From Limnomonas spitsbergensis (lineage: Eukaryota; Chlorophyta; Chlorophyceae; Chlamydomonadales), in assembly GCA_037349105.1 (NCBI GenBank), contig JAYJMM010000112.1, forward strand, positions 2,046,001-2,110,000: a stretch of 64,000 nt of DNA. The letters run 5' to 3'. The translations under genes were made by a program, and so were the position numbers. The notes below the pieces were generated by a model. The model did not search any database and was not told the DNA's origin. It saw only the letters and a list, made by a program, of their open reading frames with translations. Shown here in pieces: positions 49,297-59,515 of this stretch (its first letter is position 1; each line of letters begins with the position of its first letter).

Positions 49297-52200
49297 GGGG
49301 CAATAGCTGCAACAGCTGCGTCAGTGGCAGCAGCAGCAGCGGAAGGGGCAGGGGTAGCGACTTATCTGCCCCCCGTCCAGCTGTCCTGCCAGGCGGGCGT
49401 ACTGTACTGCAGCTGCTGGGACGCGGTGGACGAGAGTGCGGCGGTACAGGCCGCAGTGGGAATGCGCGTGATGCAGGAGCAGCTGCGTAGCGCCGGGCTG
49501 CTGAGTGAGGAGATGGATCTCAAGGAGGAATACCCTCAGGTGCGGGCTGGTGGTGAGGGGTGGCAGGTGGGTGGTGGCAGGTGAGAGGTTACGATGCAGT
49601 GGATGGTCGTGGTGTTGCGGGAAGCTGTAGGGGTGTGTGTTATGCGGGAGCTTCTACGCAGCGCAGGGGGGTGCTGGATGAGGGAGAGGGAGCCCTGGGG
49701 GGCGATACCCCTATACGGGTGTTCATGGAGTGTAAGAGATACTAGGTGTATGGGTCGGAGTGATCCGATCCTTACAACTCGAGTGCCCTTTGCTCGTAGT
49801 GGCATAAAGCCCACTCTCACATGGAGGAAGGGATGGACAGGTTTTTAGATTGCTGCAATTGCGTTCAAGCAACAAAATACTGCACTCCATTGGGCTTGCA
49901 ACACCACCGGTGGCGTCACGGGCACGGATGGCCCCAACATGTGAACATTCCGAATTTTGACAGTGCATCACACCTGCATCACACCTTCCGGCACAATTAA
50001 CCCTTTCTGGTGCATGTTGACAGGTGGGTGGTGGCAGGTGGGTGGTGACATGGTGGGTGGTGGGTGGTGGGTGGTGGCAAGTGGGTGGTGGCATGGTGGG
50101 TGGTGGCAGGTGGGTGGTGGCAGGTGGGTGGTGGCATGGTGGGTGGTGGCAGGTGGATGGTGGCAGGTGGGTGGTGGCATGGTGGGTGGTGACAGGTGGA
50201 TGGTGGCATGGTGCCACTATCTGGCTAAACGTATGTTGTTTCGTGCCTTGTCGTGCTACCTTGGGAGCACAATCTGGCTACACCTATGCTGTATCATGTC
50301 GCATCGTGCTGCCTTGGTGGGCAGCTAGTGATATGTGTCAGGAGAGGTAGCAATATAGGTTCAAAGTGGGAGGAGTGGAGCAACCTGAGAGGTGGCAGGT
50401 GGCAGGGGGCAGGTAGGCAGGTGGTTGGGTGCGAAAGGTGATGTTGCATTAAGGTGTGGAGGGAATAGCTCTTTCCCTTTGTGCAGAAAGACCAAGGAGC
50501 TTTCCTAGGTGTCCTTTTGGTCTGAAAATATCCCTCAGATACGCAAATCAGGCCTCGGATCTCAAACCCGAGCATCTTGGTTTTTCCTGTGCCTTAACCT
50601 TGAACCCTGAACCCTGAACGTCCTAAACCCTGAACCCTGAAATGTACACCCCAGGGTGGAGGAGCTCCGCCTGAATGGCCCTCTGCCCCTGCAGGGCTCC
50701 AACGGAGGGTTTACATGCTATTTGTGTGCACATCATTTTCCCCATCTTGCCCCACGGATTTTACACACCGGTATCTTACTATCTGACAATTTATTTTCTG
50801 TTTTAGGCTATCGTTGTTATTATTATCATTATTACACCGGTAGAGGTTGTTCTGTAAATCTGTGCACCGGTGCATCTGCCGGTATCAATAAAAATTGTAT
50901 AAATTTAAAATCTTTTGAATCAATTTCTGCAGATTTTACGCTGATCTGCAGATCTTCCGACCTGCCATTATTTTAATCCGTCTACAATTTAACGCGCCCT
51001 CAAGGTGTCGGCCGCCATGCGAACGCTGTGGACGCACCTGGGGAATGTCACCTCCGACCAGGTTTCGGGGCTGGGCAGCATGGCAGGCCCGGCCGTCCGT
51101 GCCGGCGGCGACCTGCCCGCCTGGGCGTGGGTAGGCAACCTGTACTTTGCGATCGAGCGGTGGTTCCACTCCTCGTTCCTGGACGCGAAAAAGCAGGACG
51201 CGATCGACATGGTCACTGGGGCTTACGAGGTGGGCGGTATGGAGGGGCTTGCCGGGATGCTGTGGGCTTGCCTTGGTGTCGGAGGATAGTTAAAAAAGGG
51301 GCCTCGGAATTGGGGCTTGATGGTTGACCGGATTCTCTGAAGGCCTGACGGGGTGTCCAGGACGTGGGCCAGGGCCCTTGGTCACTGGGGCTGATGAAAA
51401 GGGTAGATCATCCGGGAGGCCTGCAAGGATACCCAGGGCGTGGTGCTAGGGCCATGCTGATGTCTGCGTGTGCAGGACGAGGTCGCGGGCCTGCCGGAGT
51501 GCTAGGGGCGGGAGGGTGCGTGGTCACCAGGGCGTTTAAGAAGAGCCGATCCCCCGGATCCAGGGTTTAGCCTACCAGGGTTTAGCCTACCAGGGTTTAG
51601 CCTACCAGGGTTTAGCCTACCAGGGTCTAGCCTACCAGGGTTTAGCCTACCAGGGTCTAGCCTACCAGGGTTTAGCCTACCAGGGTCTAGCCTACCAAGG
51701 TTTAGCCTAACAGGGTCTAGCCTACCAGGGTTTAGCCTACCAGGGTTTAGCCTACCAGGGTTTATCCTACCAGGGTTTAGCCTACCAGGGTTTATCCTAC
51801 CAGGGTTTAGCCTACCAGGGTTTAGCCTACCAGGGTGTAGCCCACCAGGGTTTAGCCTACCAGGGTTTAGCCTACCAGGGTTTAGCCTACCAGGGTTTAG
51901 CCTACCAGGGTTTAGCCTACCAGGGTGTAGCCTACCAGGGTTAAGCCTACCAGAGTTTAGCCTACCTGGGTTAAGCCTACCAGGGTTAAGCCTACCAGGG
52001 TTAAGCCTACCAGGGTTAAGCCTACCAGGGTTTAGCCTACCAGGGTTTAGCCTACCAGGGTTAAGCCTACCAGGGTTTAGCCTACCAGGGTTCAGCCCAC
52101 CAGGGTATAGCCTACTAGGGTTTAGCCTACCAACTGGACTGGGGCAGAGGGCTCCCGGCCGTGTTTGGTGTGCTTCAAGGCAGTGTGATGTACATCAAGT

Positions 52201-53826
52201 GTGGGGCGCCAGCACATTCCAGAGAGAGGTACCACACTCCTGCACTCCCCCCAAAGTACGACCAACGCATTTGTTTCTAGTCTCGAGTGCGATACCCCCT
52301 TTAATAATTGGCTCAGTAGTTGTTGCGGATGTTCTTATTCGCATGCGGCATGCCCCTAGCATATTTCATACCAGGTCCAGGAAGTTCAAGTACCAGTTAA
52401 CCTTTAACCCCGAACCCTGATTCCTTGGGCCTAAAACCTGATCTCCTAGCCCCGGAATTGCGTACCCTCGCCCAAGGCCCTTCACCATAAACCCTAAACC
52501 ATCTGCTGGTACAGCTTGCACTTAACCCTGGTTCCTCCCATTCCCCGTTCTCAGTTTTCGCTGGATGGCCCGGCGCTGGCCGACAGGAAGCACAGCTACG
52601 GCGCGCTGGAGATGGGCGCCCTCCTGGGAGCATGGGGACTGCTGCAGGTGAGACCTGCGTTTGGGGCAGTGTTGTGTTTTGGTGTGACTCAGCAGCCGTT
52701 AAGCTACAGTTCAGCTACCTCATAGCCTCTGGCCGAAGGCCTCGTGCATGGCCTGCCATGCTGCCTGAACTGCCAGCTGTCGTAGGCCAGGTCGCAGGTC
52801 GCAGGTCCAGGATGGTCCACATCAGTCTTTTTTCGGCCGAGGGGCAGCCACCGCAGCTGGTTCTGTAGAAGAAAAAAGGAACACTGACAGTGGCCAGTGG
52901 GAGGGGGGGGGGAGCCTGCTTCTGGTGAGACACGCGTGCTTGGAGATTGGGGCGTGCCGTTGCAGGCGCCGCCCATGTGGCCGTCATTTCGAGGATTTCT
53001 GTCCCCCCTTTCTGGCCCCGGAATCCTGGGTACGAATGACATTACACCTATGGGCCATGCTCAAGAAGGCTCGGCCGTGTGGGCGCCTGACTGAAGGGTA
53101 CATGTGAGCACGTGTTCCCTTCAGACATTAAGCCCTTAAGATGGAGGGATGCACGCAGACATCCTCATGATTGCAGGACAGGTTGTCAGGGACCTGGCAA
53201 GCTCACGTGCATGTGCGCCTGTTGTTCAGGTGCGAGTCAGCTTCTCCCCGCAAACGAATCAGGGGGGGGGGCTGTGCTTGAATTGCAGCAAAAGCGGCTC
53301 GGCTGCTGCAAAGCTGCTGCTAACGAATCAGGGGGGTGGGGGGTCTATAGGGGGTCTGCACTTGAACTGCTGCAAAAAACGAATCAGGGGGGGGGGGGTC
53401 TAGGGGGTCTGTGCTTGAACTGCTGCAAAAAACGGCCCAGCTGCTGCAAAGCTGGTGCAAACGGCAAATGTGCTGCAACAGTTGTTCTGCTGTTGCCAAG
53501 ATGGTGCAAACTTCAAAATTGCTGCATACAACGGCTTCGCTGCTTGCAATGTTATATTTGCACCTGGCGTCAGCTATATGCTCCCGTCTCCCCCTCCTCG
53601 CTTCTAAGCCCACGCGAAACTATAAATTTGAAACCCGATCCAGGTGTACTGCGCTGTGTGGTACGGCTGGCTGGACGACCCTGTCTACTTAATGTCCGCC
53701 GTACTGCTCCCCCTGGTGGCGGGTTTTACGCTGCTTGGCTACGTACTGCGGAAGGGTACCGCATACATGGAGCAGCCTCAGCTGTGTCAGCACTTGTTGG
53801 CGCCTGGGACCAAGGAGGATAAATAG
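37506..53826 (+). CDS. SAC1: SAC1-like phosphoinositide phosphatase homologue, predicted inactive, spliced
   Basis: Twelve exons: 37506-37772, 39663-39751, 41485-41771, 43932-44476, 46062-46148, 47037-47197, 47649-48475, 49103-49539, 50655-50708 (tentative), 51005-51229, 52555-52647, 53644-53826 (stop TAG). Phases close to 1084 residues against ~590-620 for animal and yeast SAC1; the excess is low-complexity inserts in exons 4, 7 and 8. SAC landmarks in order: VVLGVIGMMNLQGGSVIALI, HPVYKVTGTQ, YGQHMYFSYKQDLTRSMQ, DQRFVFNRGLL, VRGSIPVLWSQPP, RVERVLEQVREDLGRFGYFY, SFLDAKKQDAIDMVTGAY. Two C-terminal helices follow (in exons 11-12), with a KEDK end as in ER/Golgi SAC1. SAC1 removes phosphate from PtdIns4P. 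Here RxNCxDCLDRTN reads YCSCWDAVDESA: Cys859 stays, the arginine is Glu865, so catalysis is doubtful. Confidence 0.85.
37800..38345. repeat. ~50-bp minisatellite at the exon 1 donor, containing the splice site
   Basis: Units of the type GCGCATGCCGCATGGCGGAT + AGCGCAAAGCAGGTGACGAG + GTGTCACTG repeat about nine times just after exon 1. The unit part GCAAAGCAG|GTGACGAGG closely matches the exon 1 end and donor, GCGAAGCAG|GTGACTAAT at 37764-37781. Confidence 0.85.
40120..41485. repeat. ~47-60-bp minisatellite ending exactly at the exon 3 acceptor
   Basis: Units begin TGTGCTCAGGCTGTGCTCCC, pass through TTGGTCCCTTACGCTTTGTC and end CACCCCCTGTGCTCAG. The last unit supplies the real acceptor CTGTGCTCAG|GCTGGCC at 41485. 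Each unit therefore carries an acceptor-like TGCTCAG|GCTG. Confidence 0.9.
41780..42830. repeat. ~14-28-bp minisatellite (GCATGGGTCGGGAT/GCATGGGGCTGGAT) in intron 3
   Basis: The array starts within about 25 bases of the exon 3 donor (ATG|GGTAAGG) and decays gradually towards 43000. ATGGGT in the unit resembles the donor edge. Open frames on both strands are artefacts. Confidence 0.9.
43585..43975 (+). repeat. Four tandem copies of the SAC1-like exon 4 acceptor edge
   Basis: The acceptor CTCCACGCAG or CTTCATGCAG plus the first ~35 exon bases (ACAGCGGGGCGTCCGCCTTC) occurs with AG at 43607, 43713, 43826 and 43931, spaced 106, 113 and 105 bases. Only the last continues into the conserved exon. 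Confidence 0.85.
45120..45950. repeat. 19-bp minisatellite CCTGCCTGCTGTATCCCAT, about 43 copies
   Basis: Almost perfect tandem copies in intron 4, continuing as a decayed pyrimidine-rich tail up to the exon 5 acceptor (CATCCTGCCCACCCTGCTCAG at 46041-46061). The tail keeps the CATCCTGCC motif, so the polypyrimidine tract and the array are related. Frames on both strands are artefacts. Confidence 0.95.
46395..47060 (+). repeat. Five copies of the SAC1-like exon 6 acceptor edge
   Basis: Copies of (TGATTT)CAG|GTCCGCGGTTGAAT followed by AGTGCTGTGGAGCCAA, with AG at 46404, 46657, 46815, 46926 and 47036 (real). Spacing is 253, 158, 111 and 110 bases, and copies get closer to the exon sequence as they approach it. 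A simple CTGAAAACTGAAACC array (46500-46650) lies between the first two. Confidence 0.85.
50015..50215. repeat. G-rich array CAGGTGGGTGGTGG in intron 8
   Basis: Units of GGTGGGTGGTGGCA, with CAGGTGGGT donor-like sequence in many of them. The intron starts CAG|GTGCGGGCTGGTGGTGAGG and reaches CAGGTGGGTGGTGGCAGGTG within 50 bases. The pseudogene arm has only a short version (9535-9600). Confidence 0.8.
51560..52135. repeat. 15-bp minisatellite CCTACCAGGGTTTAG in intron 10
   Basis: About 38 copies; the same unit as the array at 6010-8190 in the inverted arm. Confidence 0.95.
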
Positions 53827-54492
53827 CTGGTTGGAAGCTGCTAGGAAGCTGCCTTAATACGCCTCTTGCTGCTCTTTTGTTGGAGGCTAGGGATTTGACC
53901 CGGGACCTTTGCGGTCTCTTCTGTGGCACCAGGTTTATTGCTGTACACAGAAACATGTGTGCGGTGGGCTCCGGAATTAGATCAGTCACCGAAACATCGT
54001 GTAACACGCTGAGCCCTCTGATCAGGGCCCACAGGTCAATACCAGTTGCAAAAAGGTGGTGCACACCCTGGTCAAGAATACTGTGATGTCATTCGCACGT
54101 GTTCAAGAATGTCACACCTCTTGTACCTTGCAGATCCGGTTTTATTTTGGTTCGCTCCCGGCTTCCTTGAACAGGCCTATGGGCTGAAAATGCTGGGTGG
54201 AAGGGATCCTAACCTTGACCAGCATTCGGCAGATGGGCCAAGCAACAACGCATGTTGCAACCGGCCAATCTGACTGCAGGCCACTGGGCTGCCACTGCTA
54301 GGCGGAACGGATCCTGGCCTTGACCAGCCTTAAGCAGATGGGCGAAGCAACAATCGGGCCGTCATTCAGAATCGTGGTGTAAGGGTCGGCCACACCCCCT
54401 GGTCACACTTGCTGCTTCTCAGATCCTAACACATTGTTCTGGTCTCAGAAGTGTGAACTTTCTATAACATCGACCCTCGTGTCCAGAGGCTC
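53827..54492. other. Gap between SAC1-like and GT4 genes
   Basis: 3' UTR of the SAC1-like gene, then about 480 bases before the GT4 start. A GGCGGAACGGATCCTGGCCTTGACCAG-like stretch is present twice (about 54195 and 54305). No other feature seen. Confidence 0.4.
54000..54004 (+). terminator. TGTAA polyadenylation signal candidate for the SAC1-like gene
   Basis: TGTAA, the usual poly(A) signal of chlorophycean algae, lies about 175 bases after the stop codon. The pseudogene arm has GCGTGACAC at the matching place, so the signal is lost there. Confidence 0.35.
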
Positions 54493-57400
54493 ATGTCACA
54501 TCTGGCTCGGCGTCCCTTGACGGTAGCGGCAGTGTCGATGCTGATGAAGATTCTTTTTCTAACGTTGGAATTCAGCTCGGGCACATTTAGCGGAAATGGC
54601 ATATACGCTCAGAGTCAGGTCCGAGCTTTGAGCACCTTGGGTCATGAGGTGCTGATCATCAGTGCGAAGCCTCAAGATAACACCGATGATATTATCAAAC
54701 AAGGGGCGATCGAACTTATTGAGGTGCGTGCCGACAGTGGGAACCCCGTCCTAGACTCGGGTGCTTCGGTTGGTATTCTCGGGCTAGTCCCTGGATCTAC
54801 CTGCCTTCGTCAGCGTTGATGGCAAGCAGAAGGGGGCCAAAAGTTCCAGTGTAGATAGATGTCGACAGGTACATCAGGACGGTGGTGTCCGCCAACAGGC
54901 TGCAGCTTGACTGCAACATGAGTCTTCCATGCATCAAATAATGTCTCAATGTTCCATCAGACACTAGTGCTGACTTCAGTACGCTCCAGACCACCTTTGG
55001 TAGGCTGATGTGCGGCCACCATTAGGCCTATGGTGATGGCACCGTTGGCCGGTGCCCAAGCAGCCAGGTATGATGCTCTAGGACCCCACGCCCTCGTTAG
55101 CTGTGACGTAGCTGCGCTGAGGATGAAGCAACCTGAAAAATAGTGCCACATTATGGCACACCTTGGTACTTACACCTAATTTTCCAATCACAATTTCATG
55201 GTCATCACCTCAGCACATCAGGAATGGCTGGAACCCCTTCGAAATCAGTCCCCGCAATAATGCAAATCTGGCTCAGCATGCCGGCTAGGCATGACAGCAT
55301 ATCAGCATAACAGCATGCCGCTAGGCTCAGCACGCCGGTGCCTATTTCGTCGCCTATGCTCCCGTCGCCCATCTGCCCAGGTTCCTGTTTCACGATGGGG
55401 CCGCCTGGATGCCTCTGCTCCCTACGACGAGTTTGCTAGCGGCGGCTCCTCTGCCGCGATCGCTACGTCAGTCGCCTCCTTCCAGCCAGACGTCGTGATG
55501 GCCGTGGACTGGTCGGCTCTGGAGCTGTACCGCCACCTGAGGCGGCGGATGACGGAGCACTCTGGGCCGCAGCAGGCAGCGGTACCGCCCCTGGTATTCC
55601 TCAACTACCGAGTCTTCTCTAGAACAGCGACAGGGGAAGAACTGAAGCTAGTTTCAAGGTCAGAGGCGCCTCGCGGGAGGGGGGCCTGCGAGTGCTAAAA
55701 TACAGTATCATATCCGACATGATCACATGAGACAAGTCACGAGACTGTCCAAAGACTCTTCCATATCATATTTCCGCGTTCCTGCGTTCCCATGTTCTAG
55801 TACCGGTATTGCCACCTAGTCTCCTCGTCTATCCATCCCACCTGAGCCCCCATTGAGCCCCCATGTGAGCCCCCAGTGAGCCCCCAGTGTGAGACCCCAT
55901 GTCAGCCCCCAGTGAGCCCCCAGTGTGAGACCCCATGTGAGCCCCCAGTGAGCCCCCATGCCAGCCCCCAGTGAGCCCCCAGTGAGCCCCCATGTGAGCC
56001 CCCTTGTGAGCCACCAGTGAGCCCCCAGTGAGCCCCCATGTGAGCCCCCAAGTGAGCCCTCAAGTGAGCCCCCATGTGAGCCCCCATTGTGAGCCCCCAT
56101 GCGAGCCCCCATGTGAGCCCCCATGTGAGCCCCCATGTAAGCCCCCATGCGAGCTCCCATGTGAGCCCCCATGCGAGCCCCCATGTGAGCCCCCATGTGA
56201 GCCCCCATTGTGAGCCCCCATGCGAGCCCCCATGTGAGCCCCCATGTGAGCCCCCATGCGAGCCCCCGTGTGAGCCCCCATGTGAGCCCCCATTGTGAGC
56301 CCCCATGTGAGCTTCCATGTGACCCCAGTGAGTCCTGTGACCCTCCCGGCTTTCCACAACCAGGTTTGAGCGAGAAGCCATGGACGAGTCCATCCTGACG
56401 GTGGCTCTCAGCCGCAGCGACAAGAACTATCTAACAGAGCATTGTACGTCTCACGGCGACCGAGGCAGAAGCGAAAGCCTGTCTCCATCAGCACCAGCAA
56501 GCAGTGCCAAGGGCAGTTGCTTGAACAGCATCCAAGAGTCCAAGGCATCCGTGGTGGTCCAGCGGCGGGGCAGCAAGCAAGGCATCAAGGTCCTGCTTTG
56601 CGCTTTACGGGAAGACTTGAGAACATTGCCATCATCCTTGCCTTCCGCCTCGGGATCAAGGCTGTTGGAGGCAGCTGCAGCCTCCTACTCTTCCAAATCA
56701 AAGCCGTTGGAGGCAGCTGCCTCCTCCTCCGGATCAATGCCGATAGAAGCACCCGCAGATCTCGAAGCTGCCGCTGCTCAGGAGTTTGTCCAAAGCCGCC
56801 CCTACCTGACTTGCTGCGTCAGGCTTTCGGCGGAGAAAGAGCCACACCGCTTTGTCGAGCTGGTGGAGGAGCTGGCGCGGAGAGGATTCCTGGGGACGGC
56901 CGGCGGCGGACTGGTGCCTCTAATGGTGGGGTCGGCACAGGACGAGTACGCGCAGGTGGGCTAGGAGGACTGTGGGATAGCCGCTGCTTATACTTTTGTG
57001 TACTATATGTACTTTTGTGTACTAGGCTCTTGTTGAGCTACCCTCTGGCCTTCGGCCAGTGGCCCCATGCACACACTCAGCCTGCTGCTCGGGCCGGTGT
57101 CTTTGGGCAGGCCAAGGTTGGACCTCAATCGGGTCTCGAGTGGCGGTGGGGCGGCCCGCTGAAGGTGGACTTGGTAGCTGGAGAACTTAACATGATCGAT
57201 AGCCTGGACAAGGACTATCCCGCTGTTGTTATTCTTTGAACATCAGATTTGAAAGTGCTTTGCTGCATCATTCATCAGGGGGGCAAGATGGGTGACCTCC
57301 AAGGGATTCTTGCCTCCTCACTTCCCCCCCCCTTCTTACCTTCAGTTCCTTTTCTTTTCTCCCAACGGGACAGTTGGGCGCCCACGCGGCCAAGCCTTTT

Positions 57401-59515
57401 TGAGCAGGGCCCAGAGGTGTAATGTCATCGACCTGTTGTTTTCCCCGGCCATTGCCTGGTCTGAACGTCGGTGCGCATTCGCCCTCAAAACCTGCCGATC
57501 GCATGCATCGAGACTGCCCTTTGAAGGAACAACACGAAGCACGAATAATACCGCTATATGAAAAAGATCCCTCCAGGGTCTTGAAAAACGACCAAGGGCC
57601 GCAGCCGCAGCGCACGTGTCGCTAGTGCCCTCTAGAAGAATGGCGGTTTCACAAACATGTCGCCCCTCCAAAATTCTATCTGTGACAGTGGGCCGCAGCA
57701 GCGCATGTGTTGCAAGTGTCCTCTGAGGGAATAACGGGTGCACATTTGCACAAACATGTGAACCTGTCCCTTTGAGACAGCTTGGCGCCAACTGAGCACT
57801 CCCATAAGAGAAAACCACGGTGAGGAAGTTGCGTCTTGTTCATCAGCCTCATGGTAACGGCGCGGATATGGCTGCCGCCCCAGGCTGCGCTGTTTCCTTT
57901 ACCCCCACGCCCTAATCGGGCGTAGCTTTCTTTCTTTCTGTCCCTTTCAGGAACTCAAGCGGAGGCTGAGGGCCGCGGCGCCAAGCAGCGTGATCCTGGA
58001 GAAGTTCCTCGGGCCCAAAGACTTGGCCGAGCTGTACCGGAGGACTCGACTGAATGTGCACCCGGCCACCTACGACGCGTTTGGGATGACGATTGTGGAA
58101 GCTGCTTCTCAGGTGTGCATCAGAAAGAAAGAAAGAAACTACGCTCTAGAGCAAAGCTTTCCTTCAATCTTAACCTCCACGCCCTAATAGATCTGTTAGG
58201 GTGTGGAGGTTAAGGAAACAGTGCAGCTGGGGGCTGTAGCCACATCCGCGCCGTTACCCTAAGGCGAAAAGAAAGAAGCAACTTTCTCACGGTGGTTGTC
58301 TCTCATGGGTTTGCATCAGAAGGAGGCACCGAGGGAGCCGCATGCAGGTGCCATCAACACTTTTTTTTTTTTTTTACTCAAACACATGTCAGCTGCACTC
58401 CGGCCTCAAGAGGCCTTTGTTGTGGCCAAGTTTCACGCTGCTTGGGCCGCCAGCATAAGGTCGGTCCATGTTTGGTCCCGAACGGTGGCCTCGTAGCCAG
58501 AAGCACAAGCATTGGTCCAGAGGAGGAGAAGGCGGTGCTCATGACGTACCCGCACCTGGGAACATGTTTGCCCGGTACCGAAATATTGTATAGTGCGGAT
58601 ACCGGTATGGTACGAACAAAATGGACGGACTCGCTCTCCATGCATCAAAGTCGTTTTTGTGGGTGATCAGGAGAATGCGCGTGAGGCATCAATGGTGTGC
58701 ATGTCAAGGACGTTATACCTCTGGGCCCTGCTCAAAGGCGCGGCCGGGTGGGCGCACATGGTGTGCATGTGTGCCTCCAAAGTTGGTTGGTGTGATTGTA
58801 AGTGGTCAAAGCACATGTCAACAAAAGGTGGAAACTTCACACTTTGCATGCATAGTGCTTCCTTTGCCTTTCTTTTCCAGCCTTTTGTCTGTCCCTTCAC
58901 TTTATTTCCCCCTTTTAATTTTTTCCTGCCCCTATTATTTAGGCGCCCACGCGGCCGAGCCTTTTTTGAGCAGGGCCCAGAGGTGTAACATCATTGACAT
59001 ACATAGTGCACTTTGAAAAACATAGTGAACAATTGCTGCACCCCACGTGCACTGGGAGCCCCCTCGCTAGTGCACGGGTCTAAACCCTAAACCCTGAACC
59101 CTGAACCCCACGTGCACAGGGAGCCCCCTCGCTAGTGCACGGGCTAAACCCTAAACCCTTAAGGGTGAACCCCACGTGCACAGGGAGCCCCCTCGCTAGT
59201 GCACGTGGCTAAACCCTAAACCCTAAACGACGAACGCCACGTGCGCAGGGCGCCCCCTCGCTAGTGCACGGGGCCGGCTCTGTTGGCGCGACAGACTTGC
59301 TCTCAGCTGCCGAGGGCGAGGTTCTGCTGCATGACCTAAATGCGGGGGCCGAGGAGCTAGCAAGCAAGGTGCAGGAGTTGCTTGCGGCAGATCAATCGGT
59401 GCGATTGCTTAGGGTTGCCGCCTCGGCTTCAGCCAAGGCCCGCAGTTGGAGTGAGAGTGCGAACGCAGCTGCGCTGGTCAATATGGTCAAAGAAGCGATG
59501 GCGTCCGAAAGTTGA
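54493..59515 (+). CDS. GT4-family (GT-B fold) glycosyltransferase, spliced
   Basis: Exons 54493-54723, 55381-55658, 56364-56955, 57951-58112, 59249-59515 (stop TGA); GT/AG junctions and phases close to 509 residues. The N-terminal Rossmann half starts MKILFLTLEFSSGTFSGNGI and YAQSQVRALSTLGHEVLII, the usual GT4 nucleotide-sugar enzyme opening. VVMAVDWSALELYRHL, PPLVFLNYRVFSR and FEREAMDESILTVALSRSD follow. The C-terminal half has YLTCCVRLSAEKEPHRFVEL (donor-binding lysine region), LGPKDLAELYRRTRLNVHP and YDAFGMTIVEAASQGAPS; the EX7E motif is DX7E here. A serine/alanine-rich insert of ~80 residues (about 270-340) is algal-type padding. GT4 enzymes transfer sugars with retention; donor and acceptor cannot be told. 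There is an upstream in-frame Met 17 codons before MKILF; either could start. Introns hold a 12-bp array (55815-56330) and dispersed modules. Confidence 0.82.
55815..56335. repeat. ~12-bp minisatellite GAGCCCCCATGT in GT4 intron 2
   Basis: About 40 variable copies (GTGAGCCCCCATGC, AGTGAGCCCCC) ending some 30 bases before the exon 3 acceptor at 56363. Each unit contains GTGAG, a donor-like core. Frames on both strands are artefacts. Confidence 0.9.
58705..58998. mobile_element. MITE-like pair of inverted 55-bp modules in GT4 intron 4
   Basis: The left end reads GACGTTATACCTCTGGGCCC then TGCTCAAAGGCGCGG; the right end is its inverted counterpart TTGAGCAGGGCCCAGAGGTG then TAACATCATTGAC, with about 185 bases between. 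No coding capacity. Solo modules of the same family lie at 2945, 14387, 15073, 53035, 57373, 60157 and elsewhere. Confidence 0.6.
59030..59260 (+). repeat. Four tandem copies of the GT4 exon 5 acceptor edge
   Basis: The unit CACGTGCACAG|GGAGCCCCCT + CGCTAGTGCACGGG plus a telomere-like CTAAACCCTAAACCC spacer is repeated every 64-65 bases: AG (or its decayed form) at 59054, 59119, 59183 and 59248. Only the last, GCGCAG|GGCGCCCCC, continues into the conserved exon (GAPSLVHGAGSVGATDLL). Confidence 0.88.

Larger units (their letters stand above)
48080..54010 (+). repeat. Plus arm of the large inverted duplication
   Basis: From mid-exon 7 (GCCCAGGCTTAGCCTAGTCA) to about 180 bases past the stop codon (CTCCGGAATTAGATCAGTCAC), this arm matches the minus strand of 3360-11440 through exons and introns. 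The arms differ in length (about 5.9 and 8.1 kb), mainly because of unequal satellite expansion. Confidence 0.85.
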
